From: JAIBJN01 sp963811635
GTDB taxonomy: Bacteria; Actinomycetota; Thermoleophilia; Gaiellales; Gaiellaceae
Length of the DNA stretch: 64,000 nucleotides
NCBI GenBank assembly: GCA_963811635.1
Contig: CAWESB010000012.1
Span: 1 to 64,000, forward strand
Direction: 5' to 3'
Shown: one piece after another, positions 25,802 to 34,674 of the stretch
Position numbering within the stretch: the stretch's first letter is position 1
How the letters are laid out: each line of letters opens with the position of its first letter
Program-made: the position numbers and the translations under genes
The notes under the pieces: model-generated
The model's database searches: none
What the model saw: the letters and a program-made list of their open reading frames with translations, nothing else
Told to the model about the DNA's origin: nothing

Positions 25802-26307
25802 GGGGCCTGGTGACGGAGCGGCTGGCCGCGGAGCCGCTCGAGCTGGAGCGGCACGAGGAGGAGCTGGCGGCGCTCCACGCCGACCTGCGCGTGATGGCGA
25901 CGATGGGCGGGGAGACCGCAACCCCCGCCGAGAGCCGGGAGTGGATCGAGCGCAATCTCGCCCACGCCGAGGAGGACGGGCTCGGGATCTTCGTCTTCCG
26001 CGAGCAGGACACGGGTCGGTTCGTCGGGCGCGGAGCGATTCGCCGCATCGAGATCGGCGGCGAGGTCGGAGTGGAGGTCGGCTACGCCCTGGCCTACGAG
26101 GCCTGGGGGCAGGGTTATGCCACCGAGATGGCCGCCGCGCTCGCCGCGCACGCCGAGGAGCACGGGCACGGCCCGCTGATCGCCTACGCGGAGCCGACGA
26201 ACTTCGCGTCCCGGCGCGTCCTCGAGAAAGTGGGGTTCCAATACGAGCGCGATCTCGTCCACCACGACCGCGACCAGGTGCTCTACCGCAGGAACGGCGC
26301 GGCGTGA
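25798..26307 (+). CDS. GNAT-family N-acetyltransferase (RimJ/RimL type)
   Basis: A 169-residue acetyl-CoA-dependent acyltransferase. The N-terminal LVTERLAAEPLELER and ESREWIERNL, the acetyl-CoA loop EAWGQGYATEMAAALAAHA near residue 100 and the NFASRRVLEKVGFQYERD ending are typical of the RimJ/RimL-like subgroup. The substrate is unknown. GTG 25798 overlaps der and the stop overlaps gpsA, both by GTGA, so it is part of the operon. Confidence 0.88.
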   Translation: MRGLVTERLAAEPLELERHEEELAALHADLRVMATMGGETATPAESREWIERNLAHAEEDGLGIFVFREQDTGRFVGRGAIRRIEIGGEVGVEVGYALAYEAWGQGYATEMAAALAAHAEEHGHGPLIAYAEPTNFASRRVLEKVGFQYERDLVHHDRDQVLYRRNGAA

Positions 26308-27260
26308 AAGCGGTAGTCGTCGGCGGCGGCTCCTGGGGCTCGGTGTTCGCCGCCCTCCTCGCCGAGCGCGGCCACGAAGTGACGCTTGCCTGCCGCGACC
26401 CCGAGGAGGCGCGGATCATCGACGAGACCGGCCGCAACCCCCGCTACGTCACGGACCTCGACCTCTCCGACGTGGCGGCCGCGCCGCTCGCGGAGGCACC
26501 CGTTGCCGGCGCCGACCTCGTCTGCCTGGCGGTGCCCAGCCGCGCCTTCAGGGAGGTCGCCGAGAGCCTGCCCGGCGCGGCGCCCCTGCTCAGCCTGACC
26601 AAGGGCCTCGACCCGGAGACGGGCGCGAGGCTCTCGACGGTCGTCGGCGACCGGCCGGTCGCGGTGCTCTCCGGGCCGAACCACGCCGAGGAGATCGCCC
26701 AGGGGCTGCCGGCCGCGACCGTGATCGCCAGCGAGGACGCCGCGCTCGCCGTCGACCTGCAGCGCGCCGTCAACTCGACCCGCTTCCGTGTCTACCTGAA
26801 CAGCGACCTCGTGGGCGTCGAGCTCTGCGCCGCGGCGAAGAACGTGATGGCGCTCGCGGCCGGGGGCGTCGACGGCTTCGGCTTCGGCGACAACGCCAAG
26901 GCGGCGCTGATCACGCGCGGGCTCTCGGAGATGGCCCGGCTGGGCGAGGCCTGCGGCGCGCGCGGCGAGACGTTCTCCGGCCTCGCGGGCATGGGCGACC
27001 TCATCGTCACGTGCTTCTCCCGCTACAGCCGGAACCGCCGCGCCGGCGAGCTGATCGCGCAGGGCCGGACGGCCGACGAGGCGCGGGAGGAGATCGGGAT
27101 GGTGGTCGAGGGCCTGACGACCGCGCCCGTCCTGCGCGACCTCTCGCGGCGGCTCGGCGTCGAGCTCCCGATCACCGAGGCCATCTGCGAGGTGCTGAGC
27201 GGGACGAGTGCACTCGACCTGGTCTCAGGCTTAATGAGCCGTACGCCGACAGATGAGTAA
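26304..27260 (+). CDS. gpsA: glycerol-3-phosphate dehydrogenase, NAD(P)-dependent
   Basis: Makes sn-glycerol 3-phosphate for phospholipid synthesis. The 318 residues show the Rossmann motif VVGGGSWGSVFA at 5-16, the middle LSGPNHAEEIAQGLP (normally LSGPSFA), catalytic AAKNVMALAAGG near 190, RGLSEMARLG, and SGLAGMGDLIVTCFS. The two GTPase/acyltransferase genes upstream and the DUF3352 gene downstream (8-nt overlap) suggest one transcription unit. Confidence 0.95.
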   Translation: MKAVVVGGGSWGSVFAALLAERGHEVTLACRDPEEARIIDETGRNPRYVTDLDLSDVAAAPLAEAPVAGADLVCLAVPSRAFREVAESLPGAAPLLSLTKGLDPETGARLSTVVGDRPVAVLSGPNHAEEIAQGLPAATVIASEDAALAVDLQRAVNSTRFRVYLNSDLVGVELCAAAKNVMALAAGGVDGFGFGDNAKAALITRGLSEMARLGEACGARGETFSGLAGMGDLIVTCFSRYSRNRRAGELIAQGRTADEAREEIGMVVEGLTTAPVLRDLSRRLGVELPITEAICEVLSGTSALDLVSGLMSRTPTDE

Positions 27261-28602
27261 CGTGAAGCTCGTGCGCGTCATCCCGCTGCTGCTCCTCGCG
27301 CTGCTCCTGCCGATCGTGGCCGGCTGCGGCAAGACCGGCCAGGCGGGCAACGCCGCCTCGGTCGTCCCGGCTGACGTCGCCGCCTACGTCTCTGTGGACA
27401 CGTCCTTCCAGGGCGGTCAGTGGCGCGCGGTGCGCGACCTGATCGGCAAGTTCCCCGACGGCGAAGGCGCCCTGGACGAGCTGCTCGACAAGGCCGCGGA
27501 CAGCGCCGGCCTCGCGAACGGCGACGGGCTCAGGGACGCGCTCGGGCCCGAGGTCGGCATCGCCGTCCTCGCGCCGGAGCCGGGCGCCGAGCCGGTGGTC
27601 GTCGCGCTCACACAGCCCGACGACGAGGACGCTTTCCGGAGCCTCACGGAGAGCGGCAAGGCGGCCGTCGGCGAGGTGAACGGCTGGCAGGCCGTCGCCG
27701 AGAACGAGGCGAGCCTCGAGGCCTATCGCAAGGCATTGGAGCAGGGCACGCTCGAGGGCACCCCGGAGTTCGACGAGGCGATGGACGGCCTCGACGACGA
27801 CGCGCTCGTCCATGCCTACCTGGACGGCGAGGCGCTGCTGGGGGCCCTCGCGTCCGAGCCGGGCTTCCCCGGCGCGCGGTTGCCCATGCTCGGCGGCGAC
27901 GTCGGCTCCATCGGCGCTGTCGTCAAGGCGGAGGACAACGGGATTCGGATCGAAGGCCACGCCGTCGGGTCGGAGCAGGACGTGGGCATCGAGCCCTTCC
28001 GCTCGGAGCTGATCGAGGAGGTCCCGGCCGGTGCGCTCGCGTTCCTGTCCTTCAATGGCCTCGGCGAGGGCCTTGCCGGCGGCGCGCAGGGGCTCCAGGG
28101 CCTCCTGCCGTTCGACCTGAACGAGGTCGCGGCGCTCTTCGCCGGCGAGACCGCCGTCTACGTCCGGCCCGGGACGCCGGAGCCCTCGATCACACTCGTG
28201 ACCGAGGTCGACGACGAGGCGGCGGCCCTGCGAACGGTCGAGGGGCTCGTCGGGCTGGCCGGCGCTGAGAAGCACAAGCTCTCCTACGACGCCTTCGACG
28301 GTCTGCTCGTGGTCTCGACCTCGCAGGACGAGATCGCCGCGCTGCGCGGGGACGGGCCGCGCCTCGACCAGGACGACGCGTTCGAGCACGCGGCCGACCA
28401 GGCCGGCCTGCCCGACGAGACGACCGGGTTCGGCTACGTCGACCTCCAGGCGGTCATCCCGCTCTTCCTCGGGCTCGCGCCCGCGACCCCGCTCCCTGCA
28501 GACGAGGTGAACGAGTACCTCGAGCCCCTCGGAAGCGTCGTTTTCTGGGGCGGGAAATCGGGCGGCGTGCAGGACTTTTCGCTCTTCGTCGGCATCGAGT
28601 AA
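27253..28602 (+). CDS. DUF3352-family lipoprotein
   Basis: A 449-residue exported protein. The N-terminus (VIPLLLLALLLPIVAGCG) is a lipoprotein signal with cleavage before the Cys near residue 25, so it should be lipidated by Lgt and face the outside. Repeated segments such as VVPADVAAYVSVDTSF, PAGALAFLSFNGLG and DETTGFGYVDLQAVIP match DUF3352 proteins, for which no biochemical role is known. ATG 27253 overlaps the end of gpsA by 8 nt. It is followed by metK with its own promoter. Confidence 0.8.
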   Translation: MSNVKLVRVIPLLLLALLLPIVAGCGKTGQAGNAASVVPADVAAYVSVDTSFQGGQWRAVRDLIGKFPDGEGALDELLDKAADSAGLANGDGLRDALGPEVGIAVLAPEPGAEPVVVALTQPDDEDAFRSLTESGKAAVGEVNGWQAVAENEASLEAYRKALEQGTLEGTPEFDEAMDGLDDDALVHAYLDGEALLGALASEPGFPGARLPMLGGDVGSIGAVVKAEDNGIRIEGHAVGSEQDVGIEPFRSELIEEVPAGALAFLSFNGLGEGLAGGAQGLQGLLPFDLNEVAALFAGETAVYVRPGTPEPSITLVTEVDDEAAALRTVEGLVGLAGAEKHKLSYDAFDGLLVVSTSQDEIAALRGDGPRLDQDDAFEHAADQAGLPDETTGFGYVDLQAVIPLFLGLAPATPLPADEVNEYLEPLGSVVFWGGKSGGVQDFSLFVGIE

Positions 28603-28612
28603 CCGACGAAGG

Positions 28613-28618
28613 TAGCCT
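28613..28618 (+). promoter_or_regulatory. -10 element of metK
   Basis: TAGCCT followed by 7 nt and ATG 28626. Only 23 bp separate the genes, so there is no room for a SAM riboswitch. Confidence 0.45.
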
Positions 28619-28625
28619 TCCGCCG

Positions 28626-29877
28626 ATGGCCGCGCGTGACTACCTCTTCACGTCGGAATCGGTGACCGAGGGGCATCCCGACAAGGTCGCCGACCAGATC
28701 TCCGACACCGTCCTGGACGCCGTCATCGGCGGCGACCCGCAGGGCCGCGTGGCGTGCGAGACACTCGTCACGACCGGCCTCGTGGTCGTCGCGGGCGAGA
28801 TCACGACCGAGATCTACGTCGACATCCCCAAGCTCGTCCGCGGCCGGCTGCACGAGATCGGCTACGACCGGGCGAAGTACGGCTTCGACGCGGAGACGTG
28901 CGGCGTGATCGTCTCCATCCACGACCAGTCGGCGGACATCGCCCTCGGCGTCGACACGTCGTACGAGGTCCAGCACGACCCCGACGACTACGATCCGCTC
29001 GACCGGATCGGCGCGGGCGACCAGGGGATGATGTTCGGGTACGCCTGCACCGAGACCGAGGAGCTGATGCCGCTCCCGATCACGCTCGCGCACCTCATCT
29101 GCCGCCGGCTCGCCGAGGTGCGGAAGGCCGACGTCCTCCCGTACCTCCGGCCGGACGGCAAGTCGCAGGTCACCGTCCGCTACGAGGTGGACGAGCACGG
29201 CATCCACCGGCCGGTGGAGATCGAGCGCATCCTCGTCTCGACGCAGCACCGGGACGGCCTCGACGCCGACGCGCTGATCAAGCCGGACGTGATTGAACAC
29301 GTGCTCCATCCGATCCTGCCGCACGACCTCTACGACGAGCGGCGGTTGAACGAGCGCGGCTTCGTGCTCGTCAACCCGACCGGCAAGTTCGTCACGGGCG
29401 GTCCGATGGGCGACAGCGGGGTGACCGGGCGGAAGATCGTCGTCGACACCTACGGCGGCGCAGCGCGGCACGGAGGCGGGGCGTTCTCGGGCAAGGACCC
29501 GACCAAGGTCGACCGCTCCGCCGCGTACGCCGCACGCTACGTCGCGAAGAACGTCGTCGCCGCGGGCCTGGCCGACCGCTGCGAGGTGCAGGTCGCGTAC
29601 GCGATCGGCGTCGCGCACCCGGTCTCGATCGCGGTCGAGCCCTTCGGGACGGAGCACGTCCCGGCACCGAGGATCGCCGAGCTCGTCCAGCGAGCACTTC
29701 GACCTCCGCCCGGGCGCGATCATCAAGGATCTCGACCTCTGGCGGCCGATCTACTCGAAGACCGCCGCCTACGGCCACTTCGGTCGCGCCGACCACGACT
29801 TCACGTGGGAGCGCACCGACAAGGCCGACGCCCTGCGCGCCGCCGCCGGCCTGGCGACCGAAGTCCCCGCCTCCTAG
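28626..29877 (+). CDS. metK: S-adenosylmethionine synthetase (frameshifted)
   Basis: Makes S-adenosylmethionine from methionine and ATP. ATG 28626 opens with FTSESVTEGHPDKVADQISD; GAGDQGMMFGYAC, TGKFVTGGPMGDSGVTGRK and GGGAFSGKDPTKVDRS follow, covering the substrate and metal sites. Near 29691 the frame changes by one base (CAG C GAG) and the C-terminus EHFDLRPGAIIKDLDLWRPI ... TAAYGHFGR completes the protein at TAG 29875-29877, about 416 residues. As a normally essential single-copy enzyme it is probably intact in the organism. It converges on a DtxR-type gene. Confidence 0.92.
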
Positions 29878-30075
29878 ACCCGACGCCCGGTCCGCCGCGG
29901 GCAGCACCTCGCCCCGCGCGGTGCCTTGTGTTCCACGAGCACAAGGCTTCGGCCCTGTCTCCTCGAGCCGGGCTGAATGCGAAAAGGCGGCCTGGGAGGG
30001 CGGCGCGAGCATCTTGTGCCCGTGCAACACAAGCACCGGGACTCGCCCGGGAAGGTGGTGTGCGCGAGGGGCTAG
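29874..30075. terminator. structured convergent intergenic region R6
   Basis: About 195 bp between the stops of convergent metK and the DtxR-type gene, with CTAG at each end supplying both TAG stops. Three local hairpins are visible: GCCTTGTG/CACAAGGC (29923-29947), CTTGTG/CACAAG (30013-30033) and CACCGGG...CCCGG...GGTG (30034-30057). The first two share the same stem bases and could also pair with each other. A bidirectional terminator is the simplest reading. Confidence 0.5.
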
Positions 30076-30758
30076 GCCGCGGGGCGGACGAAGAGGCCGG
30101 CCGCGGCCTTCTCGCCGATCGCGCGCTCGTCGCCGTCCACGGCGAGGGCGAACTGCCCGGCCGCGGGCTCGGCGCGGCGGAGCTCGACGTGCGTGCCGGG
30201 GACGAGGCCCTCGTCGTAGTACCAGTGGAGGAGCTCGCCGTCGTGCTCGGCGAGGCGGACGATCTCGGCGCTCTCACCCTCCGCGAGGTCGTTGAGGGGC
30301 TTCAGCTCGCGGTTCTCGGCCTGCTCGAAGTTGACGTCGACCGGCCAGCCGTGCGGACAGCGGTCGGGGTTGCCGAGCTGCTTCTCGATCCGCTCGACCA
30401 TGTCGTCCGTGAACGTGTTCCCGAGCAGGTCCGCCTGCACGTGGGCCTCGGCGGGTGTGTAGCCCATGAAGTCGGTGAGGAGCCGCTCGATGATCCGGTG
30501 CTTGCGGACGACGCGCTCCGCGATCTGGCGGCCCTGCTCGGTGAGGATCGCCTCCTTGTGCTCGCCGCGCTCGACGAGGCCGTCGGCCTCGAGGCGCTTC
30601 AGCATCTCGCCTGCGGAGGCGCGGGAGACGCCGAGCATGTCAGCCACGCGGACGGCGAGCGTGGGGGCTCCCTTCGTCTCCGGCCGGTACTCGCCGATCG
30701 GAAACGCGAGGAAGTAGATCGTCTCGAGATAGTCGTCTACCGAGTGCCCAGCCGCCAT
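30072..30758 (-). CDS. DtxR/IdeR/MntR-family metal-dependent transcriptional regulator
   Basis: A 228-residue repressor. The N-terminal winged helix-turn-helix (SVDDYLETIYFL, VRVADMLGVSRASAGEMLKRLEADGLVER) is followed by the metal-binding/dimerisation helices with HKEAILTEQGRQIAERVVRKHRIIERLL and, later, DRCPHGWPV. A C-terminal SH3-like/FeoA segment follows (EGESAEIVRLAEHDGELLHWYYDEGLVPG). It probably senses Fe(II) or Mn(II). The gene is divergent from priA across only 18 bp; its -10-like TAAAAT is 10 nt before ATG 30758. Confidence 0.9.
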   Translation of the reverse strand: MAAGHSVDDYLETIYFLAFPIGEYRPETKGAPTLAVRVADMLGVSRASAGEMLKRLEADGLVERGEHKEAILTEQGRQIAERVVRKHRIIERLLTDFMGYTPAEAHVQADLLGNTFTDDMVERIEKQLGNPDRCPHGWPVDVNFEQAENRELKPLNDLAEGESAEIVRLAEHDGELLHWYYDEGLVPGTHVELRRAEPAAGQFALAVDGDERAIGEKAAAGLFVRPAA

Positions 30759-30768
30759 GTCCGCGATG

Positions 30769-30774
30769 ATTTTA
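30769..30774 (-). promoter_or_regulatory. -10 element of DtxR-type gene
   Basis: TAAAAT on the minus strand, 10 nt before ATG 30758. It lies within the 18-bp gap shared with priA. Confidence 0.45.
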
Positions 30775-30776
30775 CC

Positions 30777-32714
30777 GTGGCTCGGTTCGCCTCCGTCGTG
30801 CCGCTTGTCTCGGCGCGTGCCCTCGCGCACCCCTTCACGTACCTCGCGGACGGGCTGGAGAAGGGCGCCGTCGTCTCGGTGCGCTTCGGCAAGGCGAGCC
30901 GGCGCGGCGTCGTCGTCGGGCTCGAGGACGAGGCGCCGCCGGAGGTGGAGGCGGTAGCGGTCGAGGGCGTCCTCGGCGCCGTCCCCGCGCCGCTCGTCGA
31001 CCTTGCTCTCTGGCTGGCGGACTACTACGGCTCGACTCCCGCGCGCGCCCTCGGGCTGGTCGCGCCCGCGACCCGCGCGCGACGGCAGGGAGCGCGGCGG
31101 CGGAAGCGTGAGCAGGACTTCCCCGCCGAGGAGGCCCCGGCGGCCCCGAGCGAGACCCAGGCGGCGGCGCTGGCCCGGATCGCCGCGGCGCTGGACGAAG
31201 GCGGAGGGACATTCCTGCTCCACGGCGCCACCGGAAGCGGGAAGACGGAGGTCTACCTCCGCGCCTGCGAGGACGCGCTCGCGCGCGGGCTCGGCGCGAT
31301 CGTCCTCGTCCCCGAGATCGCGCTCACCCCGCAGGCGCTCGGCCGCTTCCGCGCCCGCTTCGGCGAGCGCGTGGCCGTCCTCCACTCGGGCCTGACCGAG
31401 GCCGGGCGGCGCGACGAGCGCGAGCGCATTGCCTCTGGCGAGGCGCCGATCGTCGTCGGCGCTCGCTCGGCCGTCTTCGCGCCCGTCCCGCGGCTGGGGC
31501 TGATCTGCGTCGACGAGGAGCACGACGCCTCCTACAAGCAGGAGTCGGACCCCCGCTACGACGCCCGCACCGTCGCTGCCAAGCGCGCCGTGCTCGAGGG
31601 TGCGGTGGCGGTGTACGGGAGCGCGACGCCGCGCCCCGAGAGCTGGGAGCGCCTCGAGCGCCTCGAGCTCGGCGGACGGCTCGCGGGCCCGCTCCCGTCC
31701 GTCAAGGTCGTCGACCTTCGGCGCGAGGCCGGCTACCCGCTCTCGGCGCCGCTCCTGGCCGCGCTCGGCAAGCTCGTGGACGGCGGGGGGAAGGCGATCC
31801 TGCTCCTGAACCGGCGAGGGTTTGCGCCCGCCCTCCACTGCCGGGCCTGCGGGCTGACGTTGCGCTGCCCGGACTGCGACGTGTCGCTGACGCTCCACGC
31901 CGACGGCAGGCTCCATTGCCACCACTGCGGCCGGCGCGAGCCCGCCCCCGAGCGCTGCCCGGCATGCGGCGCGGCCGAGGTGGCGCGGCTGGGCGCCGGG
32001 ACGGAGCGGCTCGAGGCCGAGCTCGCCGCGCGGCTCCCGGAGCTGGAGCGGTTCCGGCTCGACGCCGACGTTGCCGGTCATCCGGGCAAGCTCGCCGAGA
32101 TCCTGGGGCGCTTCGCCGCCTGTGACCGGGGCGTGCTCCTGGGCACGCAGATGGTCGCCAAGGGCCACCACTTCACGGGCGTCGCGCTCGCCGCCGTCGT
32201 GGACGCCGACGCGGCCATGGGCCTGCCGGACTTCCGGGCCGAGGAGCGGACGTTCCAGCTGGTGACGCAGCTCGCCGGCCGCAGCGGCCGCGACGCGCCC
32301 GGCCGCGTGATCGTGCAGACCTACCAGCCTGACGCGCGGCCGATCGCGCTCGCGGCCCGGCACGACGTCGAGGAGTTCCTCGCCGGCGAGCTGCAGCGCC
32401 GGCGCGAGCTCGGCTACCCGCCCTACCGCCATCTGGTCCGGCTCGTCGTCTCCGGCCCTGGGGCGACGGCGCCGACCCGGGTGCTCACGGAGCTCCGCAC
32501 CGAGCTCCAGCGCTCGCAGCCGGACGACGATCTTCTCGGCCCGGCGCCGCTCCTGCGCCTGCGAGGCCGCCACCGGGCGCAGCTCCTGGTCAAGACGGAC
32601 GGCCCCCGCCGGGTCGCCTCGACGGCGGCACGGCTGCTGTCGGCGGCCGCGCCGGCGATGCGCAAGGACGGCCTCGCGGTCTCGGTCGACGTGGACCCCC
32701 AGGGCGTCTTCTAG
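30777..32714 (+). CDS. priA: primosomal protein N', replication restart helicase
   Basis: Superfamily 2 helicase of 645 residues that reloads the replisome at stalled forks. The N-terminal DNA-binding domain is followed by Walker A HGATGSGKTEVYL near 155, DEEHDASYKQ (motif II), GSATPRPESW, the zinc-binding cysteines CRACG, CPDC, CHHCG and CPACG, and GTQMVAKGHHF. Many actinobacterial PriA homologues have lost the helicase motifs; here they are intact. GTG 30777 is chosen because no other start fits the 18-bp gap. The TAG stop is part of repeat R2. Confidence 0.94.
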   Translation: MARFASVVPLVSARALAHPFTYLADGLEKGAVVSVRFGKASRRGVVVGLEDEAPPEVEAVAVEGVLGAVPAPLVDLALWLADYYGSTPARALGLVAPATRARRQGARRRKREQDFPAEEAPAAPSETQAAALARIAAALDEGGGTFLLHGATGSGKTEVYLRACEDALARGLGAIVLVPEIALTPQALGRFRARFGERVAVLHSGLTEAGRRDERERIASGEAPIVVGARSAVFAPVPRLGLICVDEEHDASYKQESDPRYDARTVAAKRAVLEGAVAVYGSATPRPESWERLERLELGGRLAGPLPSVKVVDLRREAGYPLSAPLLAALGKLVDGGGKAILLLNRRGFAPALHCRACGLTLRCPDCDVSLTLHADGRLHCHHCGRREPAPERCPACGAAEVARLGAGTERLEAELAARLPELERFRLDADVAGHPGKLAEILGRFAACDRGVLLGTQMVAKGHHFTGVALAAVVDADAAMGLPDFRAEERTFQLVTQLAGRSGRDAPGRVIVQTYQPDARPIALAARHDVEEFLAGELQRRRELGYPPYRHLVRLVVSGPGATAPTRVLTELRTELQRSQPDDDLLGPAPLLRLRGRHRAQLLVKTDGPRRVASTAARLLSAAAPAMRKDGLAVSVDVDPQGVF

Positions 32715-32879
32715 GAGGGCTCGGTGGAACGTGGCTGTGTCGCCGGGCTGCGCTGCTCGCCCCAAGGGCTGCGTCCTCAGTCGCGCCCGTAGCCTCCGGC
32801 TACGCGCACTCCCTGCGTCCTTGCCTCGGAACGACCATCACACCCCGGCGACGAGCGACGCTCCACCAATCCCTCCTAG
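32711..32879. repeat. structured intergenic element R2 (R family)
   Basis: A 169-bp element with outer arms 32711-32728 and 32862-32879 (CTAGGAGGG..GGTGGA against TCCACC..CCCTCCTAG, 16 of 18 pairs). Box 1 GCGTCCTCAGTCGCGCCC is at 32771-32788 (17 of 18 identical to R1), the apical hairpin CGTAGCC/GGCTACG at 32788-32804, and box 2 CCTGCGTCCTTGCCTCGGA from 32812. The left CTAG supplies the priA stop. Unlike R1 it lies between codirectional genes. Confidence 0.8.
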
Positions 32880-32939
32880 GTTTCCAGACCCCTCCACGGC
32901 GGGAACAACAGGTGACCCTGTCAAGCAACGGAGGACTGA

Positions 32940-33218
32940 ATGGGAATCATTGCGTGGATCATCCTGGGCCTGCTCGCCGGCCTGATCGCCAAGGCCCTGC
33001 TGCCGGGAGAGGATCCGGGCGGCATCATCATCACCACGCTCCTGGGAATCGCGGGCGCGCTCATCGGCGGCTTCATCGTCAAGGCGCTCGGATTCGGTGA
33101 CCCGATCGACGAGTTCTTCGACATCAGCACCTGGCTCGGCGCCATCGCCGGATCGGCGCTCCTTCTGGCCATCTACCGGGCGCTCTTCGGGGCCCGCAGG
33201 ACGACGCGAACGATCTAG
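32940..33218 (+). CDS. GlsB/YeaQ/YmgE-family membrane protein
   Basis: A 92-residue membrane protein with three hydrophobic segments (IIAWIILGLLAGLIAKALL; IIITTLLGIAGALIGGFIVKALG; WLGAIAGSALLLAIYRALFG) and the LLPGEDPGG turn typical of the transglycosylase-associated (GlsB/YeaQ) family, a stress-linked group of unknown mechanism. It has a clear ribosome binding site, GGAGGA six nt before ATG, unlike its leaderless neighbours. The 225 bp upstream hold R2 and a short leader. Confidence 0.88.
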   Translation: MGIIAWIILGLLAGLIAKALLPGEDPGGIIITTLLGIAGALIGGFIVKALGFGDPIDEFFDISTWLGAIAGSALLLAIYRALFGARRTTRTI

Positions 33219-33223
33219 CTTTA

Positions 33224-33229
33224 TAGACT
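33224..33229 (+). promoter_or_regulatory. -10 element of def
   Basis: TAGACT followed by 9 nt and GTG 33239. Confidence 0.45.
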
Positions 33230-33238
33230 TCTCCCCTC

Positions 33239-33820
33239 GTGGGTGAGGTCGAAGGCCAGGTTCGCAGCGAGCAGCTCGACGCCGAGCGCGAAGCCCGGCG
33301 TCGGGCCGCGCTCGCCCAGATCCGCCAGTACCCGGACCCGGCGCTGCGCATCCGCGCCGGCGAGGTGGACGAGATCGACGAGACCGTCGCCGACCTCGTG
33401 GAGCGGATGACGAGGCTGATGCAGGAGGCGCGGGGCGTCGGCCTTGCCGCTCCGCAGGTCGGCGTTCTCCGCCGTGTGCTCGTCTATCAGACGGACGAGG
33501 AGGAGCCCGTGCGCGCGCTCGTCAACCCACGACTCATCGCGAGCTCCGAGGAGGAGGAAACCCTGGACGAGGGCTGCCTCTCACTCGGCGCCGCCTCCGT
33601 GGTCGTGCCCGTCTCCCGCCCGGCGACGGTCACGGTCGAGGCAACGACTCCCGAAGGGGAAGCCGTGACGGTGGAGGCAGACGGGCTGGAGGCCAGGGTC
33701 ATCCAGCACGAGCTCGACCACCTCGACGGTGTCCTGATCCTCGATCGGACGAGCCAGGACGAGCGGCGGGGGGCGCTCGCCCAGCTGCGCCCGCAGCCGA
33801 TCCTCGGGCCGCTCGTGTGA
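33239..33820 (+). CDS. def: peptide deformylase
   Basis: Removes the formyl group from nascent N-terminal methionine. The 193 residues show all three metal-site motifs: GVGLAAPQVG near 64, EGCLSL near 107 and QHELDHLDG near 158. An N-terminal extension of about 25 charged residues precedes the usual start region (QYPDPALR). It is followed by fmt, the formyltransferase that installs the group. Confidence 0.95.
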   Translation: MGEVEGQVRSEQLDAEREARRRAALAQIRQYPDPALRIRAGEVDEIDETVADLVERMTRLMQEARGVGLAAPQVGVLRRVLVYQTDEEEPVRALVNPRLIASSEEEETLDEGCLSLGAASVVVPVSRPATVTVEATTPEGEAVTVEADGLEARVIQHELDHLDGVLILDRTSQDERRGALAQLRPQPILGPLV

Positions 33821-33839
33821 TGACGACCCTTCGGCTCGT

Positions 33840-34652
33840 TTGAGCATCGCGGTCGCGGCGACGGGCACGTTCGGCGCGGGGATCCTCGACGGCCTCGCCT
33901 CTCGCCGCGACATCGAGCTGCTGCTGACACGCCCCGACAGCGCGCAGGGCCGCGGGCGCAAGAAGCTGCCTTCGCCCGCCAAGGAGGTGGCGAAGAAGCA
34001 CGGCCTCGCCGTCCAGCAGCCCGACCGCCTCAGCGAGTTTCCTGGCGACGCCAGGATCGTGATCGTCGCCGACTACGGCGTCCTCATCCCCGAGAAGCTC
34101 CTGGCCGACCGGCTGTGGCTCAACGTCCATCCGTCCCTGCTCCCCCGCTGGCGCGGCGCGGCGCCGGTGGAGCGGGCGATCATGGAGGGCGACCGGGAGA
34201 CCGGCGTCACCATCCACCGCACGACCGCGGACCTCGATGCGGGGCCGATCGCGGCGCAGCGGCGCTTCCCGATCGGGCCCGACGACGACGCCGCGGTCGT
34301 CTTCGAGCGTGCTACCAGGGTCGCGCTCGAGCTCCTGGACGAGGTGTTTGCCGAGCCCACGTTCGTGCCGCAGCCCGAGGTCGGGGTCACGTACGCCGAG
34401 AAGATCACCGCCGCCGACCGTGACCTGGACTGGTCGAAGCCGCTGGACGAGAACCTGAACCGGATTCGCGCGCTCTCGCCGCACATCGGCGCGCGCGGTC
34501 TCGTCGAGGGGCGGCGCCTGATCATCTGGAGCGCGCGCCCTGCGAGGCCGGAGGCGGCGCTCGTTGCCGGCGGGATCGAGCCGCTCGAGGTTCAGCGCGA
34601 GGGGGGACGCCGCATGACCACGGAGGAGTACCTCCGCGGCCTGCGCAAGTGA
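33840..34652 (+). CDS. fmt: methionyl-tRNA formyltransferase
   Basis: Formylates initiator Met-tRNA. The 270 residues (shorter than the usual 300 or more) include GRGRKKLPSPAKEVA, VADYGVLIPEKLL and the catalytic-site motif LNVHPSLLPRWRGAAPVERAI near 98. The C-terminal OB-like domain is reduced. TTG 33840 is the only start that keeps the N-terminal Rossmann strand (SIAVAATGTFGAGIL). It lies 19 bp after def, within a def-fmt-rsmB set. Confidence 0.92.
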   Translation: MSIAVAATGTFGAGILDGLASRRDIELLLTRPDSAQGRGRKKLPSPAKEVAKKHGLAVQQPDRLSEFPGDARIVIVADYGVLIPEKLLADRLWLNVHPSLLPRWRGAAPVERAIMEGDRETGVTIHRTTADLDAGPIAAQRRFPIGPDDDAAVVFERATRVALELLDEVFAEPTFVPQPEVGVTYAEKITAADRDLDWSKPLDENLNRIRALSPHIGARGLVEGRRLIIWSARPARPEAALVAGGIEPLEVQREGGRRMTTEEYLRGLRK

Positions 34653-34674
34653 TCGCAACACACCCTCCACCACC

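Noticed and set aside
28603..28625. SAM riboswitch before metK.
   Set aside because: Only 23 bp separate metK from the preceding gene, and they hold a -10-like element; no riboswitch could fit.
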